Part shown: positions 9,996-19,163 of the stretch, piece after piece
Layout: the number at the start of each line of letters is the position of its first letter
How positions within the stretch are numbered: the stretch's first letter is position 1
DNA from: Candidatus Omnitrophota bacterium
Lineage (GTDB): Bacteria > Omnitrophota > Gorgyraeia > Tantalellales > Tantalellaceae
Length of the DNA: 38,006 nucleotides
Reading direction: 5' to 3'
Assembly (NCBI GenBank): GCA_018813285.1
Contig: JAHJBY010000055.1
Location: 1-38,006, forward strand
Program-made: the position numbers and the translations under genes
The notes under the pieces: generated by a model
What the model was told of the DNA's origin: nothing
The model's input: the letters and a program-made list of their open reading frames with translations, nothing else
The model's database searches: none

Positions 9996-10421
9996 TTATG
10001 GCCGCGACTTTTTGTCCAACTCGCCGAATATCATAACGTTTGCTTTTTCCAGCGCGGTAGATGAGAGGGAACTTAACGTTATGGTGGTTTTATTGGTGTT
10101 TGCGGGTTCGAAGAAGATGCCGACACGCGTGGTATCGGTTTGTTTTGGAAAACCCAGAGCTATAATGTAACCCCTCTTTAGATCCTTCTGATATATGTCA
10201 ATTTTGTTTTCCTTGAGGACTTGCAGCACTTTATCAAACGCTTCAGCCTTATCAAGGCCGATCTCTTTTTTTATGCCGGCAGCACGTGCTTTTTCGAGGT
10301 CCGCGTGGGATGTTCCCAAAACGTCACATATGACAGTTGGACAACTTACGCATCCGGCCGATAACAGACAAACCGCGGATAAACACACGAAGAATACGCG
10401 AATAGACAGGTTTACTTTCAT
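9996..10421 (-). CDS. Small putative lipoprotein
   Basis: N-terminal signal peptide with lipobox LLSAGC. Confidence 0.6.
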   Translation of the reverse strand: MKVNLSIRVFFVCLSAVCLLSAGCVSCPTVICDVLGTSHADLEKARAAGIKKEIGLDKAEAFDKVLQVLKENKIDIYQKDLKRGYIIALGFPKQTDTTRVGIFFEPANTNKTTITLSSLSSTALEKANVMIFGELDKKSRP

Positions 10422-10530
10422 TAGAGAACCCTTCAGGTTGATGTATGACGAGAATATAGCACATTTGTCCGCTTGGGGTCAAGAATAAACCCCAAACCCC
10501 GCCCCTGGTATTACCCCATGACCCTCCTGT

Positions 10531-10554
10531 CCCGAGCGAAGTCGAAGGATGACC
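10531..10554. repeat. Dispersed REP-like word (CCCGAGCGAAGTCGAAGGATGACC)
   Basis: Matches a commonly seen intergenic word that translates as PSTSLGTG in the spurious reverse ORF. Confidence 0.55.
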
Positions 10555-10555
10555 C

Positions 10556-10585
10556 TTGTTTGATGAAACGTTGTTTGATGAAACG
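10556..10585. repeat. 15-bp perfect tandem duplication TTGTTTGATGAAACG x2
   Basis: Read directly; followed by CGTTTC (10593-10598), which can pair with GAAACG (10580-10585). Confidence 0.85.
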
Positions 10586-10725
10586 TTTGACACGTTTCGG
10601 TTTGTATTGTAATATGTAGGTTCCCATGCGGTCTGGAGTGAGGGCAATCCGTCCTGTAATGGGGGAGATGGGACGAGAATGTGGTGTTTTTGCCCTGAAT
10701 GAGGTTAAACAAATAGGATGACTTT

Positions 10726-12618
10726 ATGGAAGATCGAATAAAAGACATATTGCTGCCGAAATGCGGCAAAGAGAACTATGAAAAGCTTAAGGCGCTTAAT
10801 AACGCCAAACTTAACGCGTTTGTGGCGAAATATGTGGAATTGTGTGATCCTGCTTCAGTTTTCGTGCGGACGGATTCCGAGAAAGACGCGGAATACATAA
10901 GAAATAGATCTATCACAAATGGAGAAGAACAGTGCTTGGCAATCGAGGGTCATACGGCACATTTCGACGGTTATTTTGATCAGGGGCGAGACAAAGCGAA
11001 CACAAAATACCTATTACGTCCTGATCAGATCCTGGGGTCAGATATCAGCTCGGCGGCGAGGGATGAGGGATTGAAAGATGCGCACGACATCTTGAAAGGC
11101 ATCATGTCCGGTAAAGAGATGTATGTCGCTTTTTTCTGCCTTGGTCCCACTAATTCTGAATTTTCCATTCCTACTGTTCAGATAACAGATTCCAGTTATG
11201 TATCTCATTCGGAAGACATATTGTACCGCAGCGGATATGAGGAATTCAAAAGGTCGGGCGATTCAGGAAAATTTTTCAGATTTGTTCACAGTGCCGGTGA
11301 GTTGGAGAATGGTGTTAGTCGTAACGTGGATAAGCGCAGGGTCTATATAGACCTTGAGAAAGAGATGGTGTTCAGCACGAACACCCAGTACGCGGGTAAT
11401 ACCGTGGGCTTGAAGAAACTGTCTATGCGCTTAGCGATAAAGAGGGCGTCGGAAGAAGGGTGGCTCACGGAACATATGTTTATAATGGGTGTTTATGGCC
11501 CGGGCAAGAAAAGAATAACTTATTTTACCGGTTCTTTCCCGAGTGCGTGCGGTAAGACAGCGACAGCGATGCTTGAAGGCGAAAAGATCATAGGTGATGA
11601 TATCGCGTATCTTCGTGAAAAAAAAGGCAAAATACACGCGGTAAATGTTGAAAGAGGGATTTTTGGGATCATCCAAGACGTGAATGACGCGAACGATCCG
11701 GCTATATACGGGGCGCTAACCAGTCCCGGGGAGGTTATCTTCTCAAATGTGTTGGTTACCGCGGAGAAAAAACCGCGTTGGATTGAAGATGGATTAGAAG
11801 AACCGATGGAAGGAATAAATTTTTCCGGAAAATGGTTTAAGGGGGAAAAAGGCCCCGACGATAAAGAAGTTCTGCTTGCGCACAAGAACGCGAGATACAC
11901 CATTAGAATAAAAAGCCTTGGCAATTGCGATGAAAACCTTGATAACCCCGAGGGCGTAGAAATAAAAGGTGTTATATACGGCGGAAGAGATTCCGATACG
12001 AATGTTCCGGTTGAACAATCTTTTGACTGGGCGCATGGGATATTGACGCAGGCCGCGACCATCGAATCCGAAACGACGGCGGCGACCCTGGGACAGGAAG
12101 GGGTCAGAAAATTCAATCTGATGGCCAACCTCGATTTCCTTTCGGTGCCCATCGGAAGGTATATACAAAATAATCTGGACATAGTCGAAGATGTGAACAA
12201 ACCGCCGTTGATATTTCATGTAAATTATTTCTTACGCGGAAAAGATGGTAAATATCTTAACGGTATCAAAGATAAACATGTGTGGGTGAAATGGATGGAG
12301 AGGCGCGTCCACGGTGAGATAGAAGCGATAAAGACGCCTACAGGGTATTACCCTAAATATGAAGATCTTGTGCCGATATTCAAAGAGATCCTTGGAAAAG
12401 ATTACACCGGGGACGAATATGAGGAACAGTTTATGCTGCGTATCCCCGAGCGTATAGCCAAAAAGGAAAGGATTAAAAAAATATACCACACAAAAGTGTT
12501 TGATACTCCACATGTACTTATGAAGGCTCTTAATGACCAGGTGGCGCGGCTTGAAGAATGCCGGAAGAAATATGGTGATTACGTCTCACCGTTCGTATTG
12601 GAAAAAGACGTATCGTGA
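10726..12618 (+). CDS. pckG: Phosphoenolpyruvate carboxykinase (GTP)
   Basis: TGSFPSACGKTATAM kinase-1a motif; FCLGPTNSEFSIPTVQITDSSYVSHSEDILYR. Confidence 0.92.
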   Translation: MEDRIKDILLPKCGKENYEKLKALNNAKLNAFVAKYVELCDPASVFVRTDSEKDAEYIRNRSITNGEEQCLAIEGHTAHFDGYFDQGRDKANTKYLLRPDQILGSDISSAARDEGLKDAHDILKGIMSGKEMYVAFFCLGPTNSEFSIPTVQITDSSYVSHSEDILYRSGYEEFKRSGDSGKFFRFVHSAGELENGVSRNVDKRRVYIDLEKEMVFSTNTQYAGNTVGLKKLSMRLAIKRASEEGWLTEHMFIMGVYGPGKKRITYFTGSFPSACGKTATAMLEGEKIIGDDIAYLREKKGKIHAVNVERGIFGIIQDVNDANDPAIYGALTSPGEVIFSNVLVTAEKKPRWIEDGLEEPMEGINFSGKWFKGEKGPDDKEVLLAHKNARYTIRIKSLGNCDENLDNPEGVEIKGVIYGGRDSDTNVPVEQSFDWAHGILTQAATIESETTAATLGQEGVRKFNLMANLDFLSVPIGRYIQNNLDIVEDVNKPPLIFHVNYFLRGKDGKYLNGIKDKHVWVKWMERRVHGEIEAIKTPTGYYPKYEDLVPIFKEILGKDYTGDEYEEQFMLRIPERIAKKERIKKIYHTKVFDTPHVLMKALNDQVARLEECRKKYGDYVSPFVLEKDVS

Positions 12619-12688
12619 ACAAGTGAATCGTGATGGGTAACGCAATACGCGATACTAAAATACGCTGACGGTTGACATAGGAGTTCCA

Positions 12689-13582
12689 ATGTGTAGAGCA
12701 TTATTGGATCTGGATCTGCCTCTACCGTTATTCAGGCAGGGGAAAGTGCGGAATGTTTACGATCTGGGGGATAAGCTGCTTTTTGTCGCGACAGACAGGA
12801 TATCCGCGTTCGATGTCATAATGGCGAATGGTATCCCTGAAAAAGGCAAAGTCCTGAACATGATCTCTGTTTTCTGGTTCGATCTCACAAAAAATATCAC
12901 CCCCAATCATGTAATAACCTCTGATATTGACGAGATCATAAGCGTTGAACCGCGTTTATTCGAATATCGCGATATTCTGGACGCGCGGAGCATGCTTGTT
13001 AAAAAAGCGGAACCGATACCGGTTGAATGTATAATCAGAGGGTATATCTCCGGATCCGGATGGAAAGATTATAAAAAAACCGGGAAGGTATGCGATATAG
13101 ATATTCCGGAAGGATTAAAGGAATCGGATAAGCTTGGTGAGCCGATATTTACCCCTTCGACCAAGGCGGATTCCGGACATGACGAAAACATTTCACAGCA
13201 GGAGGCAATGGACAGGGTAGGAGCCGATGTCTTTAAGCTGCTAAAAGAAAAATCTGTCGCGATATATGAGACGGCGCGTGACCATGCTGCTTCCCGCGGA
13301 ATAATCATAGCGGACACGAAGTTTGAGTTCGGGAAGATCGGCGATGAGATAATATTGATGGATGAAGTTCTTACCCCGGATTCCTCGCGCTTCTGGCCGG
13401 CGGCGGAATACGCGGCCGGAGAGCCCCAGAAAAGTTTTGACAAACAATTCGTGAGGGATTACCTGGAGACTCTGGATTGGGATAAGACACCTCCGGGGCC
13501 GGAACTCCCCCTCGATATCGTTCAAAAAACCGCGGAAAAATACCGTGAAGTGTATAAGATATTGACAGGAAAAGAGCTGTAG
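12689..13582 (+). CDS. purC: Phosphoribosylaminoimidazole-succinocarboxamide synthase
   Basis: RQGKVRNVYDLGDKLLFVATDRISAFDVIMANGIPEKGKVL; VECIIRGYISGSGWKDYKKTG. Confidence 0.95.
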   Translation: MCRALLDLDLPLPLFRQGKVRNVYDLGDKLLFVATDRISAFDVIMANGIPEKGKVLNMISVFWFDLTKNITPNHVITSDIDEIISVEPRLFEYRDILDARSMLVKKAEPIPVECIIRGYISGSGWKDYKKTGKVCDIDIPEGLKESDKLGEPIFTPSTKADSGHDENISQQEAMDRVGADVFKLLKEKSVAIYETARDHAASRGIIIADTKFEFGKIGDEIILMDEVLTPDSSRFWPAAEYAAGEPQKSFDKQFVRDYLETLDWDKTPPGPELPLDIVQKTAEKYREVYKILTGKEL

Positions 13583-13584
13583 TA

Positions 13585-13608
13585 AAGTGTCAAAGTGTCA
13601 GAGTGTCA
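13585..13608 (+). repeat. Left arm of inverted repeat bracketing the four-helix-bundle gene (8-bp period GTGTCAAA-type array)
   Basis: aagtgtcaaagtgtcagagtgtca; 13585-13600 identical to 16775-16790. Confidence 0.85.
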
Positions 13609-13612
13609 GGGA

Positions 13613-13978
13613 ATGCAGAATAAAGGATATCGAAAATTAAAAGTTTGGGAGGAATCCCATAAATTTGCCCTTGAAATATATAAAGTGGCCCACGGCTTTC
13701 CTAAAGAGGAACTGTATGGTTTGACTTCTCAATTGAGAAGAGCTGTTTTTTCGATTCCCATAAATATAGTCGAAGGTCAAGCAGACACTAGCAAGAAAGA
13801 GTTTCTCAGGTTTTTAAATATCTCTAACAGATCTTTGGTTGAAGTTGAGTACCTGCTGGAAGTTGTGAAAGAACTGGGTTTTATTGAAAAGAGCGAACAC
13901 GATGTCTTGGAAAAACAGCGCCAGGAAATAGCCATTATGCTTACTGCGTTTATGAAATCCGTAAGAAATAAACTTTGA
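13613..13978 (+). CDS. Four-helix-bundle protein (S23 / 23S rRNA intervening-sequence protein family)
   Basis: YRKLKVWEESHKFALEIYKVAHGFPKEELYGLTSQLRRAVFSIPINIVEGQADTSKKEFLRFLNISNRSLVEVEYLLEV; ATG at 13613 preferred over the repeat-internal GTG at 13595. Confidence 0.9.
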   Translation: MQNKGYRKLKVWEESHKFALEIYKVAHGFPKEELYGLTSQLRRAVFSIPINIVEGQADTSKKEFLRFLNISNRSLVEVEYLLEVVKELGFIEKSEHDVLEKQRQEIAIMLTAFMKSVRNKL

Positions 13979-14016
13979 CACTAGCGAACAAAGTGAGCGA
14001 TGATACTCTGATACTT
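13973..14016 (-). repeat. Right arm of inverted repeat; same 44-bp element as 16775-16818 in opposite orientation
   Basis: Ungapped 38/44 identity by hand alignment to 16775-16818. Confidence 0.88.
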
Positions 14017-14018
14017 GT

Positions 14019-15053
14019 ATGAGATGCGATATGCGACCAAACATTTTACGAATTGACCCCGGAGATATTGACGACGTTCTTATAGGGCAGGCCGCCCGGG
14101 AGATACAAAGCGGCGGGCTGGTCGCCTTTCCAACCGAAACAGTTTATGGCCTTGGCGCGAATGCTATGGACCAGGAAGCCGTCGCCGGGATATTTGAAGC
14201 AAAGAAACGCCCGCTTGACGATCCGCTTATTGTACATATCGCGAATAGGGACGATTTGAGCTGGCTGGTAGAAGAAGTTCCTGATGAAGCCAAAAAACTT
14301 ATAGACCGGTTTTGGCCCGGTCCATTGACATTGATCCTTAAGAAGACCGACAGGGTGCCGGACATCGTTACCACAGGGCTTTCAACGGTGGCTGTTCGCA
14401 TGCCCTCTAATGATATTGCTAAGCGCCTCATAAAAGCCTCCGGTTGTCCGGTGGCCGCGCCTTCCGCGAATCTTTTTGGCCGGCCTTCTCCGACGACCGC
14501 TCAGCACGTTATCGACGACCTTAACGGTTCTGTGGACATTGTTCTTGACGGAGGAAAAACAGATATCGGTGTGGAATCCACTGTAGTGGAAATTGTCAGC
14601 GGGAAAGTTATTGTATTGCGGCCGGGAGGCATAGATGTTGAGGAACTCCGGTCAGTTGTGGGTATGATATGCGTTTATACAGAGAAAGAGGTAATTACGA
14701 AATCACCCGGAAAATACCCACAGCATTATTCACCTCTGGCGGAAGTTGTGATCGTTGATGATGATCCCCAACAGGTGGAAAAAGTTTTATTAGAAGCACA
14801 TGAAGCTTCCGGGCGCGGACTGAGTGTCGGCGTGATGGCAAAAGAAGAGCACGCGCTGGAATACGAAGGGTTTCATTGCAAAGTTTTAGGTCCATCTATA
14901 GACGCAAGGGCTTGTGCTTCAGAGCTTTTCCACGTATTGAGGGAGTTCGATAAAGATGATGTAGATCTTATTATCGCCGAAGCGATACCGGAAGCAGGTA
15001 TCGGTTTGGCTGTTATGAACCGGTTGAAGAAAGCTGCCGGGATCGGGACTTAG
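14019..15053 (+). CDS. L-threonylcarbamoyladenylate synthase (Sua5/YrdC/YwlC)
   Basis: GGLVAFPTETVYGLGANA; KRPLDDPLIVHI; APSANLFGRPSPT; C-terminal Sua5 domain (PGKYPQHYSP); an ATG at 14034 is an alternative start. Confidence 0.93.
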   Translation: MRCDMRPNILRIDPGDIDDVLIGQAAREIQSGGLVAFPTETVYGLGANAMDQEAVAGIFEAKKRPLDDPLIVHIANRDDLSWLVEEVPDEAKKLIDRFWPGPLTLILKKTDRVPDIVTTGLSTVAVRMPSNDIAKRLIKASGCPVAAPSANLFGRPSPTTAQHVIDDLNGSVDIVLDGGKTDIGVESTVVEIVSGKVIVLRPGGIDVEELRSVVGMICVYTEKEVITKSPGKYPQHYSPLAEVVIVDDDPQQVEKVLLEAHEASGRGLSVGVMAKEEHALEYEGFHCKVLGPSIDARACASELFHVLREFDKDDVDLIIAEAIPEAGIGLAVMNRLKKAAGIGT

Positions 15054-16227
15054 TACTCTTCTCCATAAAATCCTGTAATTTTTTACTTTCCGCTATTTCG
15101 TCATACGAGAAAATAACGATTCCACCGGGCGCCAGATCATACAACACGCGCAGTTGTTCTTCGATCATGTCAGGGCTTTCTTTCAATAAATACGCTCCGA
15201 CGCCGATATAAACATTGTCTTTCAATTCCGGCCGCGAGGCTGAATGAGCATTAAGCGTCATGAGGCGCGTGTCGTCAGTGTAGTTCATGGTGACAATATG
15301 ATCTGCCAGGCCGCGAGAGAGCCATTTTGTCCAATCTTGAAAAGACACCAGATACGCGCGCGGAACGGAGGGCGCGACTGCGCAGGATATTTTCATAGAA
15401 GGAGTTAGGCGGCGTATGTTTTCTGAAATAACCTGAAGAAGGCCGGTAACCTGGTCTCTCCGCCAGTCATCCCATTTTTGATAATTTTCCCGTGACAGAT
15501 TCGCACTTTTTATGTTGAGCCCCGTAAACTTTATGCATTTTTTTATATTCACGTCAGAATAACCGTAACTGATGGCGGGATCGTTAAACCTCGATCCGGG
15601 GGCGTAAGGGACGGCAACGGGGTATCTTATGTAATCCAGGTGTAATCCGGCAAGCCCGGGATATTTGCTTGCGATCTCTTCCGTTATGGCGACAAGGTAT
15701 TCCCTTACACGCCAGTCTCCGGGTTCAAGGAATATCTGATCTTCCCGAATAAAATTATCCGGCGGATTCGACACAAAAGAGGGGTCGCCGTGCTGATCAA
15801 GTGTCAGGATCCCTTTTCCGTATTTTTTCAGTATCCCGGCATTTTCATTCTTTGCCAGGGAGAGCAAATTTACCCAGGCATGAACTTCTATGCTATTCTT
15901 TTTTGCCCGGTCGATAATGTATTGAACCGGGTCGCATCCGGCGGCGGCTTTCATTTCGAGAAAAGGTTTCCGGTCGGCAATATCTGAGTCGTAATAGGCC
16001 TTGTTTGCTCTGTATATCTGGAGATAGATATGATCGATACCCGTTTTCCGGCAGATCTCGATCATGTGATCCGTATTCTCTTTTGAATACAGGATCTTTT
16101 CCGGGGCAAAGACGGTCACCCATACACCGGTTGTCGGCCTATCCGATGAAAACGCTTTTGTCCGGGGCAGTAGACTAAAGCCCAACGCGACAAAAAGAAA
16201 GAGAATTAAGAGATGTTTCTTTCGCAA
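15013..16227 (-). CDS. Putative glycosyl hydrolase-like 10 (GHL10) family secreted protein
   Basis: Signal peptide; GVWVTVFAPEKILYS, GIDHIYLQIYRANKAYY, VHAWVNLLSL, GLHLDYIRYP motifs. Confidence 0.82.
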   Translation of the reverse strand: MRKKHLLILFLFVALGFSLLPRTKAFSSDRPTTGVWVTVFAPEKILYSKENTDHMIEICRKTGIDHIYLQIYRANKAYYDSDIADRKPFLEMKAAAGCDPVQYIIDRAKKNSIEVHAWVNLLSLAKNENAGILKKYGKGILTLDQHGDPSFVSNPPDNFIREDQIFLEPGDWRVREYLVAITEEIASKYPGLAGLHLDYIRYPVAVPYAPGSRFNDPAISYGYSDVNIKKCIKFTGLNIKSANLSRENYQKWDDWRRDQVTGLLQVISENIRRLTPSMKISCAVAPSVPRAYLVSFQDWTKWLSRGLADHIVTMNYTDDTRLMTLNAHSASRPELKDNVYIGVGAYLLKESPDMIEEQLRVLYDLAPGGIVIFSYDEIAESKKLQDFMEKSTKSRSRQLSSTGS

Positions 16228-16238
16228 AAGGCCTCCTG

Positions 16239-16760
16239 CTATTCGCCGGCGTAATCGATAAGTGTTGTCGGAGCGTACCTGCCGATCTTTTCCCGGTAAT
16301 TCAGGAATGGCAGTCCGATTATCGAAAATATACCGACAACTTCAGCTCCCTGTTTTTCGATCATCTTTGCCACCGCTTCAAGGGTTCCGCCGGTGGCGAT
16401 CAGATCGTCCACAATGAGCCATTTTTTTCCCGGGGTAAGATCCTCTTTATGTATTTCAAGAGTTGCTTCGCCGTATTCCAGCGAATAACTTTGCGCGATG
16501 GTTTCGCCGGGCAGTTTACCTTTTTTTCGGGCAAGGACAAGAGGTATCGATCTTGCGAGGGCAAAAGGGCTTCCGAGAAGAAATCCGCGGCTTTCTATGG
16601 CAACGATGCCGTCTATATCAGAATCCTCGTAGATTTCTTCCATGCGGCTTAGCACGTATTGAAAAGCTTTAGGGTTAGTAAAAATGCTGGTGATGTCGTA
16701 AAACAGGACGCCCGGTTTCGGAAAATTTGGTATCTTACGGATAGCATTATCAAGATCCAT
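16239..16760 (-). CDS. apt: Adenine phosphoribosyltransferase
   Basis: IPNFPKPGVLFYDITSIF; PRPP-binding LIVDDLIATGGTLEA. Confidence 0.95.
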   Translation of the reverse strand: MDLDNAIRKIPNFPKPGVLFYDITSIFTNPKAFQYVLSRMEEIYEDSDIDGIVAIESRGFLLGSPFALARSIPLVLARKKGKLPGETIAQSYSLEYGEATLEIHKEDLTPGKKWLIVDDLIATGGTLEAVAKMIEKQGAEVVGIFSIIGLPFLNYREKIGRYAPTTLIDYAGE

Positions 16761-16774
16761 GGGAACTCCTTTGT

Positions 16775-16818
16775 AAGTGTCAAAGTGTCATCGCTCACTT
16801 CGTTCGCTAACGTCAAAG
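16775..16818 (+). repeat. Third copy of the 44-bp GTGTCAAA/TCGCTCACTTCGTTCGCT element
   Basis: Hand alignment to reverse complement of 13973-14016 (38/44). Confidence 0.88.
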
Positions 16819-16820
16819 TA

Positions 16821-16848
16821 GTTGTTAGTTGTTAGTTGTTAGTTGTTA
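16821..16848. repeat. 7-bp tandem repeat GTTGTTA x4
   Basis: Four perfect copies read directly. Confidence 0.92.
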
Positions 16849-16888
16849 GAGTTTAATAGATACTCTCAAGAACCGAAAACCAGAAACT

Positions 16889-16912
16889 AAAAGCTGACAT
16901 CTGACAGCTTTT
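16889..16912 (-). terminator. Candidate intrinsic terminator for hppA
   Basis: AAAAGCTG-ACATCTGA-CAGCTTTT stem with A/T tracts just downstream of the hppA stop. Confidence 0.5.
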
Positions 16913-16914
16913 TA

Positions 16915-18903
16915 TTAAAACAGTGAGACGAACGAACTATTAAGTGTCACGAACAAGGAACCGAAGACAAGCGAGACGATACCCATCAACTTGATAAGAA
17001 TGTTCATGGCCGGGCCGGTAGTATCTTTGAATGGATCACCCACGGTATCGCCGACTACTGCCGCCGCGTGAGTTTCTGTTCCTTTCCCGCCGAGGTTTCC
17101 TTCTTCTATCCATTTTTTGGCGTTATCCCACGCGCCTCCGCCGTTAGACATCATAATGCCGAGCAGAACGCCGGTAACCGTAGCACCTGCCAGAAAACCG
17201 CCCAGGGCCTCAACCCCGAGGAATATCCCGACGATCACCGGACCGATCACGGCCGTGAGGCCGGGGAGGATCATTTCATGTAACGCGCCTTTTGTCGCGA
17301 TATCTATACAAGCCTGAGTGTCAGGTTTGGCGGTTCCTTCCAGCAGCCCTTTTATTTCCCTGAACTGCCGGCGGATCTCATGAACCAGTTTATCCGCGGC
17401 TCTGCCGACGGCTTTTAATGTCATGGCCGCTATGGCAAAGGGGACAAGGGCTCCGATAAATAGTCCAACAATGGATAACGGATCGATCAGATTGATCTCT
17501 TTAAGCCCGGTTACTTGTTGAAAAGCGGCAAAAAGCGCCAATGCAGTAAGCGCCGCGGATCCGATAGCAAAGCCCTTACCGATAGCCGCTGTGGTGTTTC
17601 CGAGTGAGTCGAGTTTGTCCGTTATCTTTCTTACGCCGCTTTCGAGTCCGGACATTTCGGCCAGACCCCCGGCATTGTCGGCTATGGGGCCGTATGAATC
17701 AGTGGACATGACTATGCCGATGGTGCAAAGCATCCCGACCGCTGCCAGCCCGATGCCGTACAGGTTGCCGAATTTGTACGCCACAAGTGTCGCCGCGCAG
17801 AGTGTAAGGATAGGCAGGATCGTACTTTCAAAACCTACGGCCAAGCCGGAGACGATAGTCGTTGCCGGGCCGGATTTCGAGCTTTTGGCGATATCTTTGA
17901 TCGGCTTACCGGAAGTGAAGTATTCACTTTCAATCCCGATAAGTACGCCGGCCATGAGACCTGCCAGGATCGACCAGAAATAATTTACTCCGCCGAACAT
18001 TCTTTGAGCCGTAAAATACGCGCCGGCCAAAAACAATATGCCGGCGACATAAGTGGTATTCCGCAAAGCGGTTTGAGGGCTAAGTTTTTTCAGGAATCGC
18101 ATTGATAGCACGCTCACCATTGATGCTACAAGGCCGATGGTAATGAGCACGATAGGGAAGGACATATGAGCCAGGTGGTTTGTCCCCATTGAAACACCAA
18201 TAGCCATGGTAGCGACAACAGACCCTACATAGGATTCAAAGAGATCCGCTCCCATGCCGGCCGTATCGCCGACATTATCGCCGACGTTATCAGCTATGAC
18301 ACCGGGGTTACGCGGGTCATCTTCCGGGATACCGGCTTCTACTTTACCTACCAGGTCGGAGCCCATGTCTGCCGCTTTTGTAAAAATACCTCCGCCGACA
18401 CGAGCGAACAAAGCTATGGAGCTTGCCCCCAAAGCGAAACCGGTGATAACTGAGGTGTCCGGCATATCCTTTGTGATCAGGTACCATGTGCCGATACCTA
18501 TGACGCCAAGAGCCGCTACGGTTATACCCATTACGGACCCGCCCCTAAAAGCGATGTCGAGGGCTTCCGAGGTTCCTTTCGCGCGAGCTCCTTCACAAGT
18601 CCTTGCGCTTGAACGAGTGGAGGCTTTCATTCCTATGAAGCCGGCCAGCATTGATGAGAAAGCGCCCGAGATATAAGCGATACCGGTTTCCAGGGAAAGA
18701 AATTTCGCGATAACAATAAACATGACGATCACGAAGACAAAAATGACCCGGTATTCTCGCGCAAGAAAAACCATAGCACCCTTGTGAACCTCATGGGATA
18801 TTTCCACCATAAGGTCGTTACCTTCGGGTTTTTTCATCAGCATAAAAAATGTGATGAGAGCAAAAGCGATCCCGATAACGCCTATTATGGGGATGAACAC
18901 CAT
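16915..18903 (-). CDS. hppA: Membrane-bound pyrophosphatase, K+-dependent, probable Na+-pumping type
   Basis: [99 protein letters not shown]. Confidence 0.95.
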   Translation of the reverse strand: MVFIPIIGVIGIAFALITFFMLMKKPEGNDLMVEISHEVHKGAMVFLAREYRVIFVFVIVMFIVIAKFLSLETGIAYISGAFSSMLAGFIGMKASTRSSARTCEGARAKGTSEALDIAFRGGSVMGITVAALGVIGIGTWYLITKDMPDTSVITGFALGASSIALFARVGGGIFTKAADMGSDLVGKVEAGIPEDDPRNPGVIADNVGDNVGDTAGMGADLFESYVGSVVATMAIGVSMGTNHLAHMSFPIVLITIGLVASMVSVLSMRFLKKLSPQTALRNTTYVAGILFLAGAYFTAQRMFGGVNYFWSILAGLMAGVLIGIESEYFTSGKPIKDIAKSSKSGPATTIVSGLAVGFESTILPILTLCAATLVAYKFGNLYGIGLAAVGMLCTIGIVMSTDSYGPIADNAGGLAEMSGLESGVRKITDKLDSLGNTTAAIGKGFAIGSAALTALALFAAFQQVTGLKEINLIDPLSIVGLFIGALVPFAIAAMTLKAVGRAADKLVHEIRRQFREIKGLLEGTAKPDTQACIDIATKGALHEMILPGLTAVIGPVIVGIFLGVEALGGFLAGATVTGVLLGIMMSNGGGAWDNAKKWIEEGNLGGKGTETHAAAVVGDTVGDPFKDTTGPAMNILIKLMGIVSLVFGSLFVTLNSSFVSLF

Positions 18904-19057
18904 AATGAATCAGCCTCCTGACAATTTTAGTTTTTATACAACAACGATGAAATGAAAAAACAGGGGTCAAGTTATCACATTTACAGTGATTTTTCAACAG
19001 AAAAGGGTGGGTTGTCAAGCCGAGTACGGTCAGGTGAACTGCCCGGGGAGGGTGAAC

Positions 19058-19086
19058 TTGCCTATAACCGTTTAAAATGCTACAAT
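19058..19086 (+). promoter_or_regulatory. Candidate sigma70 promoter TTGCCT-17-TACAAT for the nucleotidyltransferase/TPM genes
   Basis: -35 at 19058-19063, 17-nt spacer, -10 at 19081-19086. Confidence 0.5.
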
Positions 19087-19163
19087 GTTGCGACGTGCGG
19101 GATGTGGCCGCGAACACACATATCTAATGTTCAGTAATGTTATGATAGATAACGGAGGGGATA

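Noticed and set aside
10324-10769. Minus-strand ORFs upstream of pckG
   Set aside because: Translate REP-like sequence (PSTSLGTG, LRLRSGQ), not a real protein
11520-12219. Minus-strand ORFs (226 and 141 aa) antisense to pckG
   Set aside because: Overlap a clearly coding, conserved gene; low-information composition
13585-14016. Diversity-generating retroelement (because Avd is a related four-helix-bundle protein)
   Set aside because: No reverse transcriptase, template repeat or variable repeat in the window
15013-15053. 41-bp convergent overlap of the Sua5 and GHL10 genes as a regulatory antisense overlap
   Set aside because: Overlapping 3' ends are common in compact genomes; no further evidence
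16821-16848. CRISPR-like array
   Set aside because: Units are only 7 bp with no spacers and no cas genes
17591-18676. Long plus-strand ORFs (130 and 140 aa) antisense to hppA
   Set aside because: Shadow ORFs of the GC-rich conserved hppA frame; Ser/Pro/Thr-rich, no recognizable domain
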